Shown here: positions 35,113-44,523 of the stretch, in pieces
How positions within the stretch are numbered: the stretch's first letter is position 1
How the letters are laid out: each line of letters starts with the position of its first letter
Assembly: GCA_963714795.1 (NCBI GenBank)
Contig: CAVQPS010000008.1
Coordinates: 124,001-188,000, forward strand
Origin: DATIXJ01 sp963714795
Lineage (GTDB): Bacteria > Bacteroidota > Ignavibacteria > UBA10030 > SZUA-254
Reading direction: 5' to 3'
Length of the DNA: 64,000 nt
Notes under the pieces: model-generated
Database searches by the model: none
What the model was told of the DNA's origin: nothing
Seen by the model: only the letters and a program-made list of their open reading frames with translations
Translations under genes and position numbers: made by a program

Positions 35113-37038
35113 TTAATATTTAGCAACGAAAACTGCCCGAACTGTTTTATTTCCGTTCATTGTGATGGTAGTGGGATTCGTTGTCCCCGATGCATCCAAT
35201 TCCCAATGATCGAAATCCCATTCTTTTGGTGCGGGAAGGAGCGGCTGAATCTTTATCTGGGGATCGATACCGTTAATTTGCTTATGTGCAGTTAATGTTA
35301 CCGTTGTTCCGTAGCTGTAAGTTGAATATTTCGGTGACTGTGTTACCGTGCCTCCTCCTCCAGAAATTATAATCGTTAATGTATATTGATTCGAAAAGGT
35401 GACCCGAATGGTGTGATTAGCAGTCACACTATTGAATATATAACTTGAGGCTGATGTCTGCTGCACTCCATCCACTATCAAACTGTCCACATAGTAACCT
35501 GTATTAGGCGTAAATGTAAATGTCTGATTTGATCCGTAGTTCACAACAACATTTCCCGAGGGACTGAGACTACCATTTGAGCCAGAAGAAGCCGTTATCG
35601 TGTATTGGTACAATTTAAAGGTCGCCCTAATTGTACGATTTGCTGTGACACTACTGAATGTGTAACTGGAGGCCGACGTTTGCCGCACCCCATCCACAAT
35701 CAAGCTATCAATATAGTACCCCGTATTCGGTGTGAATGTGAATGTTTGACTTGACCCATAATTCACGACCAGATTTCCCGCCGGGCTTATACTCCCGCTG
35801 GATCCGGCCGATGCTGTAATTGTATATTGATTGATTGCAAACTTCGCCGAGATGGAATGATTCCCTGTCACGTTGTTAATTGTATCGAATGGCAAGTTGC
35901 CGACATAAATATTATCGACAAAAACGCTATCGATGTGATAACCGGCGTTTGGCGTGATGGTGAAGATTTGGCTGGCACCGAAATTGACGTTCACTGTCCC
36001 GCTCGGAGAAATCGTTCCGTTTGCTCCTGCAGACGCTGTAATAGCAAAACTACTCTGTATGAACGTTGCAGTGACAGTTTTATTACTGCTAATCAAGAGC
36101 GACAAAGGGTTTATCTGTCCACTCGCGTCTCCACTCCAACCTGCAAAAGAGTATCCTGTCGATGGTGTTGCAGTAAGTTGGACGGTTTCAGCGCTATCGT
36201 AAATACTTTGGTTTGGATTTCTTGTTACTGAACCAGCACCAGATACATTGATTGTCAGTGTATATTGTGGTACTGGCGTCGAAGGTACAAAATACGTGGG
36301 AAGTTGAGAAAACAACGTGCCGATATCTTCTTTGAGAATTTTGTACCCATTTGTATCTATTTGTGAGGTATCGGAAGAAGATCGATCAAGGAGAATATCG
36401 AATTGTAAGAGTTGAAATCGAGCATCAACAGTGTCGGGTACGTGTAACAACGAATCAGCTTTGGTTACGGCGATAGTTAAGCTTTGATAAAGAGATTGAT
36501 TTTTTACTAAATTTAAACCGTAGCAATTGTTGAGATCTTGAATAAGAAGTGGGACATCGACGATTTTAACTACTGTTGGTGGAACTGTGGAATCGGTTGA
36601 ATAATTGATTTTAAATTCAATTGTCTGAAGGGAATCAATCACTCCAAATTCATTAAGGAATGTGCCTTTTCCGTCTATTGTTTGTATTAAATTAACCGAA
36701 TACTGAAAGAGACCTTTCCTTAAGCCAAATACGCTTAGCGTATATTGATCATTGAACAAAGAATCGACAGATTGCAAAAAACTAAATTGGATTCCTTTAT
36801 CATAGATTGAATCGGCCGGATCAATGCTTCCACAACAACCAATACCATAGCCCGTATTAGGGATGTCCTGGTATAAAATGCCTGTCCTTGAATCTACCCC
36901 TGTCCTGTAACCTACAGAATCGGTGACCATGAATTGAATCCGTCCACGCATACTAATATCTACAATTCCTTGTATTTGCGAGAAAAGCATTGTATTCAGA
37001 AATAAAGTTACCGAGAAAAATGTAAATATTAGTTTCAT
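35113..37038 (-). CDS. Exported multi-repeat (InlB B-repeat-like) protein
   Basis: A 641-residue secreted protein with a signal peptide (MKLIFTFFSVTLFLNTMLFS). Residues about 25-270 are a unique domain not recognised. From about 275 on come five repeats of the bacterial Gly-Gly/InlB-B type, each built on YTITASAGSSGSISPAGN, VVNYGSSQTFTFTPNTGY and VDGVRQTSASSY-like strands ending in ATF. Such repeats are extracellular stalk or adhesion modules. The sorting domain normally found on T9SS cargo is missing. GAGGAGAATTTC supports the start. AT-rich codon use sets it apart from its neighbours. Confidence 0.75.
   Translation of the reverse strand: MKLIFTFFSVTLFLNTMLFSQIQGIVDISMRGRIQFMVTDSVGYRTGVDSRTGILYQDIPNTGYGIGCCGSIDPADSIYDKGIQFSFLQSVDSLFNDQYTLSVFGLRKGLFQYSVNLIQTIDGKGTFLNEFGVIDSLQTIEFKINYSTDSTVPPTVVKIVDVPLLIQDLNNCYGLNLVKNQSLYQSLTIAVTKADSLLHVPDTVDARFQLLQFDILLDRSSSDTSQIDTNGYKILKEDIGTLFSQLPTYFVPSTPVPQYTLTINVSGAGSVTRNPNQSIYDSAETVQLTATPSTGYSFAGWSGDASGQINPLSLLISSNKTVTATFIQSSFAITASAGANGTISPSGTVNVNFGASQIFTITPNAGYHIDSVFVDNIYVGNLPFDTINNVTGNHSISAKFAINQYTITASAGSSGSISPAGNLVVNYGSSQTFTFTPNTGYYIDSLIVDGVRQTSASSYTFSSVTANRTIRATFKLYQYTITASSGSNGSLSPSGNVVVNYGSNQTFTFTPNTGYYVDSLIVDGVQQTSASSYIFNSVTANHTIRVTFSNQYTLTIIISGGGGTVTQSPKYSTYSYGTTVTLTAHKQINGIDPQIKIQPLLPAPKEWDFDHWELDASGTTNPTTITMNGNKTVRAVFVAKY
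35390..36060 (-). repeat. Tandem coding repeats of about 220 bp
   Basis: Three consecutive units of 219-230 bases encode near-identical beta modules of the gene at 35113. The two left-hand units share long identical nucleotide stretches (for example GTCAAACATTCACATTC-type runs and the GTATTAGGC/GTATTCGGT positions), so they arose by recent tandem duplication and may vary in number between strains. Confidence 0.65.
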
Positions 37039-37131
37039 GATGAAATTCTCCTCAAACAACACACTTGAAATGGGTCAATAAATCGCATTCTAAAAATTTT
37101 TATTATGTACTTAGAAAGATATATACATTGT

Positions 37132-38453
37132 TTATTTACATGGACCTACAGTGACATATTCCCAAAATTTACCCGCATACACAGAGTTAATGAGCCTAGT
37201 TCTATCTAAATATGCTGGATCAACTATAATATAATCACCATTTTGATCTTTCTGTGTCACCAACACCCAATGTTGGTCCCCACTTGTTGGATTTAAAACT
37301 TCTACAATTATTAGTTTACAGTTACCAAGTGCATTATCGATCACACCCGATGAGCTATTATTCTCTCCCCCGACCGATTTATTCAATGATTTCGTAATTT
37401 TGACATAATTCGATAGACCCTGAGCTTTGGGCCAAATTACATCCCCCGTTCCAGTAAATCCGTGTTTGGTGTTGAGATAATCATTTAGGCTTCCAGGATT
37501 TATCGAAACTCCGAAAGCTGTTAAAGCCATTGCAAGCGATGTCAAGGCACATCCTCTTTTTGATATTAAGTAATTCGTACCATCATAATATTTTCCACCC
37601 CAATCTTTTTGATTTTGTTGGTAATTTATAGGCTGCAGATTACAAAATACTTGGAATGATACTTGACTTGAAATTCCGGCAGATGGAACGGAGGCCGTAA
37701 CCGAAATGTTAGCTGTCGCACCACAAGGTTGCTTTCCGTCAGCTTTAAAATAGCAACCAAGTGTGCTTATATCAGAAAGCAATGCCGTGTAGGTTGGCCC
37801 AATCATGCTTCCGTCATTGTGGTAAAAGTTTCCATATTGTTGCCCATCTACGATATCCATTTTTACCTGATCTGAAACAGGGGCCCAAGGTGTTGAACAA
37901 GGATCGGAATAAGCCGATCCGAGTCCAAAAGAAATGTTGTCACCATGAAGTATGCTTTGGACGTTTTCATTGATCCATATCGCAGACTGGAGACTTGTTT
38001 GGTGAGAATAAGAGTTCTCGGTGGGACAACTGGAGGGACCACTGGAAAAACTATATTGATCGATTAGATTACCATCAGGTATATATAACATGATCCTGTA
38101 CCGCTTGATGTCGTCCACAAAAATGGAACAATATTATAAGTCCCAGAGGTAGCGTTTGGGATACTAACGCTGCCGCTACCATTATCCACTTTTGTATCTT
38201 GGTAAAGGTAGCATTGGGTGTTTGTGAGCTCTAACATATTCGAAACAGATGGATCTTTGGGATCGCACCAATTGTCTGTTTCCAGGCCGCCGCTCCAAAA
38301 AAAATTCACACCTAGCGTGCGGCCCGCCGCTGCAGTCTTTTGCCTTCCCGAATTAAGTATGATTGTATCCCGTATAGTCACTTGTGAAAATGCCAATGAA
38401 TGTATTACTGCAATCATCCCGATTGCTAAGAAGATATATTTATGAAATGTCAT
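37132..38453 (-). CDS. Exported C39-like cysteine peptidase, frameshifted in a TA repeat
   Basis: Two overlapping reading frames make one protein of about 439 residues. The first part (from 38453) has a signal peptide MTFHKYIFLAIGMIAVIHSL and a beta-rich domain. The second part ends in a papain-like C39-type peptidase domain with the catalytic Cys in SKRGCALTSLAMALTAFG, and the His and Asp in GDQHWVLVTQKDQNGDYIIV-DPA. The frames switch at about 38081-38088, in TGTTATATATACCT; removing one TA unit gives CYIPDGNLIDQ in frame. The gene is AT-rich compared with the flanks. Possible roles are cleavage of peptides or of the neighbouring repeat protein; this is inference. Confidence 0.72.
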
Positions 38454-38713
38454 ACATTTTTCCCGTTGAATCAACTAGACTGTGATTTACTCAATAGAAA
38501 TAAGTTTTCTCCCATCGAGAAAACGAATTTAAGCAAAACAAAGTTGTGATTTAAAGCGAAGAACGGAATACGTGTTTCGCTGTCTTCCCAGAAACACGTT
38601 AGATGATAAGATATTAGGACAATATATGGCTATATTTTTAAAATATCAAATTGAATTCTTATCTTTTGATATTCACTCGAATTTTTGTACTTTTACGGAG
38701 TAAAAATAATAAG
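38454..38713. other. Divergent promoter region between the C39-like gene and kdsA
   Basis: No coding sequence is seen in these 260 AT-rich bases. They must carry the promoters of the leftward secreted-protein genes and of the rightward kds-lpt operon. No convincing hairpin or operator was found. Confidence 0.4.
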
Positions 38714-39544
38714 ATGCAGATGATAAAAATCGGAAAATTTTCTATTGGCGGCGGAAAACGGATTGTTTTAATTGCCGGTCCCTGTGTTGTCGAAGGCCGC
38801 GAAATGGCTTTACGCACTGCAAGTAAAATTCAATCGATCACGCGAAAATATCATGTGCCGTTTATTTTCAAGGCATCGTATAAGAAAGCCAATCGAACCA
38901 GCGGGAAAACGTTCACCACGATCGGGATGGATGAAGCGTTGAAAATTCTTGCGGAAGTCAAAGAAGGATTCGGCGTTCCGATTCTCACCGATATTCATTC
39001 CGAATCGGAAGTATTGCCCGCCGCAGAAGTTGCCGACATACTGCAGATCCCGGCGTTTCTTTGCCGGCAAACGGAATTACTGCATGCCGCGGGATTAACG
39101 GGAAAAATAGTGAACATCAAGAAGGGACAATTTCTCGCGCCGGAAGATATGAAACACCAGGCAATGAAAGTTGAAATGACCGGCAATAAAAAAGTAATGC
39201 TCACCGAGAGAGGAACAACGTTCGGGTATCATAATCTTGTCGTCGATATGCGCTCTCTTGCAATTCTCCATGATACCGGTTACCCGGTAATTCTCGATGC
39301 AACACATTCCGTTCAATTGCCCGGCGGAGAACGCAATCAAACGGGCGGTCAGCCGGAATTTATTTTCCCGATTGCACGCGCGGGTGTTGCCGTGGGTATC
39401 GACGGATTGTTCGTCGAAACACACCCCAATCCGAAACGTGCCCTCAGTGATGCCGCAAGCCAGTTGAAATTAGATTTGCTGGAAGATTTGGTGAAACAGG
39501 TTGTCGCCATCGATACGGTCGTAAAGGAGCGTCTTGCCCGCTAA
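38714..39544 (+). CDS. kdsA: 3-deoxy-8-phosphooctulonate (Kdo-8-P) synthase
   Basis: A 276-residue enzyme that condenses phosphoenolpyruvate with arabinose-5-phosphate, the first step of Kdo synthesis. Diagnostic blocks are LIAGPCVVEGREMALRTASK (about 16-35), FKASYKKANRTSGKTF (PEP site, about 52-67), ILTDIHSESE, LCRQTELLHAAG and DATHSVQLPGGERNQTGGQP. The ATG at 38714 matches the family start; another in-frame ATG follows six bases later. First gene of a Kdo/LPS-transport operon. Confidence 0.96.
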   Translation: MQMIKIGKFSIGGGKRIVLIAGPCVVEGREMALRTASKIQSITRKYHVPFIFKASYKKANRTSGKTFTTIGMDEALKILAEVKEGFGVPILTDIHSESEVLPAAEVADILQIPAFLCRQTELLHAAGLTGKIVNIKKGQFLAPEDMKHQAMKVEMTGNKKVMLTERGTTFGYHNLVVDMRSLAILHDTGYPVILDATHSVQLPGGERNQTGGQPEFIFPIARAGVAVGIDGLFVETHPNPKRALSDAASQLKLDLLEDLVKQVVAIDTVVKERLAR

Positions 39545-40052
39545 GAAAAAAAAATCCGGTACAATATCGGACAGATTGGCGATGATCCGGTTGGTTGCAA
39601 TGGACGTCGATGGTGTACTGACCGAGGGCAGGGTGACGTATGACGATACCGGAAGAGAATATAAATCCTTTGACGCTCATGATGGTTACGGTATGAAGCG
39701 TGCTCAAAGCCACGGACTGATTCTTGCATTGATCACCGGCAGTGCATCCTCGATGATTTCCCGCCGTGCAAAAGAATTGGGCATCAAAGAAGTTCATCAG
39801 AAGATTGACGATAAACTTGTTGTGTATACAATGTTAAAACGCCGTTACGGATTGCGCGATGAAGAAGTGTGTTACATCGGCGATGATGAACCGGATATTT
39901 CGGTAATAAAAAAGGTTGGCGTGAGTGCCGCCCCTGCTGACGGGATGGACGAAGTGCGTAGTATTGTGGACATCGTCACAAAAAGGAACGGCGGCCGCGG
40001 CGCTGTCCGTGAAGTTCTTGATCGTATTCTCCGGTCGAAAAAATTGCTTTGA
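39534..40052 (+). CDS. kdsC: Kdo-8-phosphate phosphatase
   Basis: A 172-residue HAD-family phosphatase that releases phosphate from Kdo-8-P. It has the nucleophile motif MDVDGVLTEG (about 23-32), ALITGSASSMISRRAKELGI (motif II, about 66-85), and YIGDDEPDISVIKKVGVSAA (about 115-134). It starts at TTG 39534, ten bases inside the end of kdsA, behind an AAAGGAG site (39523-39529); the next possible start at 39582 would leave no ribosome site. The overlap implies coupled translation. Confidence 0.93.
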   Translation: MPAKKKKSGTISDRLAMIRLVAMDVDGVLTEGRVTYDDTGREYKSFDAHDGYGMKRAQSHGLILALITGSASSMISRRAKELGIKEVHQKIDDKLVVYTMLKRRYGLRDEEVCYIGDDEPDISVIKKVGVSAAPADGMDEVRSIVDIVTKRNGGRGAVREVLDRILRSKKLL

Positions 40053-40053
40053 T

Positions 40054-40861
40054 ATGGAAACGTCTTTGTCCGGTACACAGTATCCGCGGGAACTGACTCC
40101 AAGGGAACGGGAATGGATTTTGTGGATTCTTCCCGCCGACCGGCCCGGTTACCATGAATACCGGACGGCGATTGACCGGATGATCGTTCTTGGAGAAGGA
40201 AGACGCGGTAACGGTGAAATAGTTTTAGGAACAAAAGGATCCGATGTGAATCTCGATCTGCCGCTTGCACCGGTTTTCGCCTACGGTGCAATCGATACAA
40301 ATTTCGGAATCGATCTCCGTGACGTTGAGGGAAATATCGTGCGACCAGATTTCTGTCGAATCGGTCTGCCAGAGGATGGAAAATGTTCCGGAAGAATTCG
40401 AGGAATCGCGGACGATGGACATATTCCACATGGATGCCGGGTCAAGTTTGTCCGCAATGCAATGAAAAAGTTCGTGAAGTGCAGATGCAAACGGCAGAAC
40501 GCCGGCAGATGCAATATGTTCTTTCGATATGTTCGAAGGATAAACGCTTGTGGGTATACGATGCCGCCGTACAGGTCAATAAACTTATTCCGGTCACGAA
40601 TTACTACAACGAATTGATGTTGCATAAAAATATCCGCGATCCGAAAATTGCACTCGATGCGAAACGATTTTTTTTCGACCTGAATAATTATTCGGATGAG
40701 GATCTGGTGCACGCCTTCGTTCGTTATAATGCATTAAAATCAAAAGTAGTTATCGGAGAACCTCTCCAACCGCCTGATGCATCGCAATATCCCGATAACT
40801 TTCGCCCTACGAAAATTTTTTTCCAGGCACGCAAAATGAAACCGAACCAGAGAATAATTGA
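40054..40861 (+). CDS. Unrecognised protein of the kds operon, with two or three frame breaks
   Basis: Starting at ATG 40054, two bases after kdsC, the product reads METSLSGTQYPRELTPRERE and so on to about position 40297. The conserved-looking sequence then passes to a second frame (VPEEFEESRTMDIFHMDAG, to about 40440) and a third (QVCPQCNEKVREVQMQ...) that runs into kdsD. In the second frame a stop at 40859-40861 would overlap the kdsD start, as expected in this tightly packed operon, and the T7 run at 40817-40823 could be the last slip. A CPQC pair and many aromatic residues are visible; no family is recognised. Probably one intact gene of about 265 residues blurred by sequence errors. Confidence 0.5.
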
Positions 40862-41822
40862 CAAGGGAAAAAACGTTATCCGGATTGAAGCCGAAGCGGT
40901 TGCCGCCTTGAGCGACCGGATTAACGGCAGGTTTGCAGCGGCTGTGGAAATGATGTTCGCTTGCCGCGGCAGGGTGGTCGTTACCGGCATGGGAAAATCC
41001 GGCCTCATTGCGAGAAAAATTGTTGCAACATTGAATTCGACCGGTTCGCCGTCGATCTTTCTTCATCCTTCGGATGCCGTGCACGGCGATATCGGGATGG
41101 TGCGAAAAGAAGATGCGGTGCTATGCATTTCAAAAAGCGGAGACACTGCGGAACTGTATCATCTCCTGCCGATTTTAAAAAGGATCGGTGTGCCGGTTAT
41201 CGCAATGGTGGGAAACCCCAATTCGCGCATTGCCGGGATTGCCGATGTCGTGCTCGATATCAGCGTGAAAGAAGAAGCGTGTCCGTACGATCTTGCCCCG
41301 ACTTCTTCCACTACCGCAACGTTGGTTCTCGGTGATGCACTTGCGATGGCATTGCTCGATAAACGGAATTTTACCGTCGAAGATTTTGCATTGTATCATC
41401 CGGGCGGAAATTTGGGAAAACGCCTTTTATTGAAAACGGAAGAATTGATGGTCAAAGGCGATGCCGTGCCGAAAGTGCGTAACGACGTTTCGGTCCGTGA
41501 TGCAATTCTGGAAATCACTTCAAAACGACTTGGCGCAACAAGCGTTGTCGACCGTGACGGAAAACTTGTCGGGATCGTTACCGACGGAGATTTGCGCCGT
41601 ATGTTGCAGAAGACGACCGATGTCATAAACACGACCGCCGAAATGATGATGACGAAACATCCTAAAACAATCCGGCAGGATACTCTTGCTGCCATCGCCC
41701 TGCAGGAAATGGAAGCGCACAATATTACACAGCTTATCGTTGTCGACGAACATCATCATCCTGTCGGTATCGTCCATCTTCATGAGTTGGTGAAAGCCGG
41801 GTTAGGCAATGAAAATCAATAG
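40836..41822 (+). CDS. kdsD: Arabinose-5-phosphate isomerase (SIS plus two CBS domains)
   Basis: A 328-residue enzyme, the same length as E. coli KdsD. It converts ribulose-5-phosphate into arabinose-5-phosphate for KdsA. The SIS domain shows VVVTGMGKSGLIARKIVATL (about 46-65), HPSDAVHGDIGMV and CISKSGDTAELYHLLPILKR; TSSTTATLVLGDALAMAL follows at about 150. Two CBS domains span roughly 205-328. The frame is open far upstream without a stop, but ATG 40836 (MKPNQRIIDKGKNV) is the natural start; the upstream part belongs to the preceding unknown gene. Confidence 0.93.
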   Translation: MKPNQRIIDKGKNVIRIEAEAVAALSDRINGRFAAAVEMMFACRGRVVVTGMGKSGLIARKIVATLNSTGSPSIFLHPSDAVHGDIGMVRKEDAVLCISKSGDTAELYHLLPILKRIGVPVIAMVGNPNSRIAGIADVVLDISVKEEACPYDLAPTSSTTATLVLGDALAMALLDKRNFTVEDFALYHPGGNLGKRLLLKTEELMVKGDAVPKVRNDVSVRDAILEITSKRLGATSVVDRDGKLVGIVTDGDLRRMLQKTTDVINTTAEMMMTKHPKTIRQDTLAAIALQEMEAHNITQLIVVDEHHHPVGIVHLHELVKAGLGNENQ

Positions 41823-41840
41823 CGTCATTCCTTTAGCGGT

Positions 41841-42377
41841 ATGAAACGATATATCATTCCGGTTATTTTCTATTCACTCCTTTTGGTTTCGTGTGGAGAA
41901 AAAGTAAAGCCGCCCGTTTCTTCCACCGGTATCGGAGGTGAAGTGCCGACACAGGAAAGTTGGGATGCAAAGATTACATTTACCGATTCCGGTAAGATAA
42001 CCGGTATCCTTCGGGCCGGACATATCTCGGCATTTGCCGAACAGCGAATGACACGCCTCGATTCAAATATTACCGTCGATTTTTATGATGAAAACGAGCG
42101 TCATACTTCCGTGCTGACGGCAAAACGGGGAACGGTGAACGATCTGACTCACGATTTTGAAGCGCACGACAATGTGGTTGTTGTTTCGGACAGCGGGACA
42201 ACTCTCCGGACGCAGGATCTTTTTTGGGTGAATGTGACCCGTATGGTGCATACGCCTGCCTATGTCGATATCTCGTCGCCGACAGAACAAATTCAGGGAC
42301 AGGGCTTTGAATCCGACCAAAGTCTCAGACATTATACCATCTTCAAAGTCACAGGACAACAAAAACCGAATGACTGA
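41841..42377 (+). CDS. lptC: LPS export periplasmic protein LptC (lipoprotein type)
   Basis: A 178-residue exported protein with a lipobox signal (MKRYIIPVIFYSLLLVSCGE). It has the LptC/OstA-like beta-jellyroll: SWDAKITFTDSGKITGILRA, VDFYDENERHTSVLTAKRGT and AHDNVVVVSDSGTTLRTQDL. LptC hands LPS from the LptBFG transporter to LptA; in Bacteroidota it is often predicted as a lipoprotein as here. It overlaps the next gene by eight bases. Confidence 0.88.
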   Translation: MKRYIIPVIFYSLLLVSCGEKVKPPVSSTGIGGEVPTQESWDAKITFTDSGKITGILRAGHISAFAEQRMTRLDSNITVDFYDENERHTSVLTAKRGTVNDLTHDFEAHDNVVVVSDSGTTLRTQDLFWVNVTRMVHTPAYVDISSPTEQIQGQGFESDQSLRHYTIFKVTGQQKPND

Positions 42378-43671
42378 TACTCGTACATACGGTTTCTTAT
42401 CGATTCGTTTTCGATTTTTGTTGGCAACGTTTCTTTGCTTGTTGGTCTACAATAATTGTTGTGCGCAAAACCAACCGGAGAACAATCCCGTCATTCTTGA
42501 ACATGCCGACAGCCTGGTCGGCAAACAAGTCGACGGTGAAAAAGCAAGAGAGTTGTTCGGTCATGTTCAATTCCGGCAGGGGAAAACAGTCGTTACATGC
42601 GACCGTGCGTTGCAATATTTGGTAACGAATAAAATTTCCATGGAAGGTACCGTGCAGGTTCATGACGACAGCATGCGGATGGTCGGCAAGCGCGGTATGT
42701 ATTACAGTGACACGAGAATTGCCGAAGCATTTGACCGGGTCCAGATCGAAGAATCTTCCACATTCATCCGTGCCGATTATGGAAAATATTTTACGGCGGA
42801 GAAAAAAGCATATTTCAAAGGAAACGTGTATGTCGAAGACACGTCCTCCGTGGTGACGTCCGATGAATTGACATATTACCGTTCCGATCAACATTCCATC
42901 GCAACGGGAAATGTCAAGATTGTCAATTCCCACAACGGCTTGACGATTTTCGGCGATCATTTTGAGAATTTCAAACAGAAACAGTACAGCAAAATCACCG
43001 GAAAACCGAAAGTCATCCAAATTGATACTGCCGGTACGGGAAAACGGGATACGCTTGTCGTGACGAGTGTGTTCATGGAATCATTTCAGGATTCGACGGA
43101 ACGATTGATTGCAACCGACAGCGTCCGCATTACACGCGGCGGGCTTGCCGCAGAATCGGGAAGCAGTGTTTTCTTTACGAAGCTCGACAGCATCGTGCTG
43201 AGAAAATCTCCCATTGTCTGGTATTCACAGGCAGTGCACGATGAAAATCAGGTTTCCGGCGATTCCATATTTTTGAAACTGAAGAATCGAAAACTCGAGA
43301 CCGCATTTGTCGAAGGAAGAGGAATTGCCATATCACGCGCGGATTCCAATTACCCCAATCGGTTTAACCAAATGACGGGACAGGAAATCATTCTTCATTT
43401 TGTGGAAAGCAAGATTACGCAAATCGATGTGAATACGACCGCAACAAGTCTGTATTTTCTTTTCGATCAGGGAAAAGCGAACGGTATGAATAAAACGTCC
43501 GGCGATCATATTACGATGACATTTCTCGAAGGTAAAATAGACAAAATCAGCGTTGTCACCGGCGTGGAAGGACAATTTTATCCGGAACGTCTGGTGAAGA
43601 ATCATGAAAGCGCGTACAATCTTGATGGTTTTAATTTCCGCGACGATATACCCGGGAAGAAAAAACAATAA
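42370..43671 (+). CDS. LptA/OstA-like periplasmic LPS-transport protein
   Basis: A 433-residue exported protein: signal peptide around residues 10-32 (FRFLLATFLCLLVYNNCCAQ) and then repeated OstA-type jellyroll segments such as VHDDSMRMVGKRGMYYSDTR and YVEDTSSVVTSDELTYYRSD. It is much longer than E. coli LptA (185 residues), as is usual for the OstA-like proteins of Bacteroidota and Chlorobi. With LptC and LptB on either side it should form the periplasmic bridge for LPS. Start ATG 42370 lies within the end of lptC. Confidence 0.85.
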   Translation: MTDTRTYGFLSIRFRFLLATFLCLLVYNNCCAQNQPENNPVILEHADSLVGKQVDGEKARELFGHVQFRQGKTVVTCDRALQYLVTNKISMEGTVQVHDDSMRMVGKRGMYYSDTRIAEAFDRVQIEESSTFIRADYGKYFTAEKKAYFKGNVYVEDTSSVVTSDELTYYRSDQHSIATGNVKIVNSHNGLTIFGDHFENFKQKQYSKITGKPKVIQIDTAGTGKRDTLVVTSVFMESFQDSTERLIATDSVRITRGGLAAESGSSVFFTKLDSIVLRKSPIVWYSQAVHDENQVSGDSIFLKLKNRKLETAFVEGRGIAISRADSNYPNRFNQMTGQEIILHFVESKITQIDVNTTATSLYFLFDQGKANGMNKTSGDHITMTFLEGKIDKISVVTGVEGQFYPERLVKNHESAYNLDGFNFRDDIPGKKKQ

Positions 43672-43733
43672 ACATGTTTCGATCAGTAAGAAATTTTCAT
43701 TCCGATATTTGAAATCGTATATTGTGCATTCAT

Positions 43734-44513
43734 ATGAACAGTGAAATTCCACAACAAGACAATGAACAGGCGGGTATCGTTCGTATTCTCCGGTCGGAAG
43801 GATTATATAAACGATATAAGAAACGCGCGGTGGTGAATAATGTCAGTGTCGAAGTTCGCCGGCGGGAGATTGTCGGTTTGTTGGGTCCCAACGGTGCCGG
43901 AAAAACGACGACCTTTTATATGATTGTTGGAATGATCAAACCTTCGGAAGGGAGTGTCTTCCTCGACGATCGTGAAATCACCAAAGAACCGATGTACAAA
44001 CGCGCACGCATGGGCATCGGCTATTTATCGCAGGAAGCGTCCGTGTTCCGGAAATTGACGGTGCGTGAAAACATTACCGCAATTCTTGAACTTGCGAAAT
44101 TTTCGCGGAAGGAACGCAACGAGCGGTGTGACCGGTTAATGGAAGATTTCGGTATTACGAATATTGCGAACAGCAAAGGGTACATGCTCTCCGGCGGTGA
44201 ACGGCGGCGAACCGAAATTGCCCGCGCTCTTGCCACCGATCCGAATTTCATTCTTCTCGACGAACCGTTTGCCGGCATCGACCCGATTGCCGTGGAAGAT
44301 ATCATGCGCATCGTTCACAATCTCAAGGAACGTAACATCGGCGTGCTGATCACCGATCATAATGTCCACGAAACGCTTTCGATTACCGACCGGTCGTATC
44401 TTCTCTTTGAAGGAAAAATCATTAAATCGGGAAGTGCGGAATATCTTGCCAATGATCCCGAAGCGCGCCGGTTGTATCTCGGCGAAAAGTTCAAGCTCGA
44501 CCGCTACGAATAA
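43734..44513 (+). CDS. lptB: LPS export ABC transporter ATP-binding protein LptB
   Basis: A 259-residue ABC ATPase powering LPS extraction from the inner membrane. Walker A is GPNGAGKTT (about 53-61), the Q-loop lies in IGYLSQEASVFRKLTVRENI, the signature is MLSGGERRRTEIARALATDP and Walker B is FILLDEPFAGIDPIAV; the switch His is in LITDHNVHETL. The SQEASVFRKL and AGIDPIAV strings are typical of LptB. The permeases LptF and LptG are not in the window. Confidence 0.95.
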   Translation: MNSEIPQQDNEQAGIVRILRSEGLYKRYKKRAVVNNVSVEVRRREIVGLLGPNGAGKTTTFYMIVGMIKPSEGSVFLDDREITKEPMYKRARMGIGYLSQEASVFRKLTVRENITAILELAKFSRKERNERCDRLMEDFGITNIANSKGYMLSGGERRRTEIARALATDPNFILLDEPFAGIDPIAVEDIMRIVHNLKERNIGVLITDHNVHETLSITDRSYLLFEGKIIKSGSAEYLANDPEARRLYLGEKFKLDRYE

Positions 44514-44523
44514 TTCTCTCCGC

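Noticed and set aside
35390..36060. Regular repeats considered as a CRISPR array
   Set aside because: Units are about 220 bp, coding and without unique spacers; no cas genes are present.
40383..40835. N-terminal extension of kdsD in the same frame
   Set aside because: KdsD is full length from 40836; the upstream part belongs to a preceding gene whose frame is disturbed, so a true fusion is unlikely.
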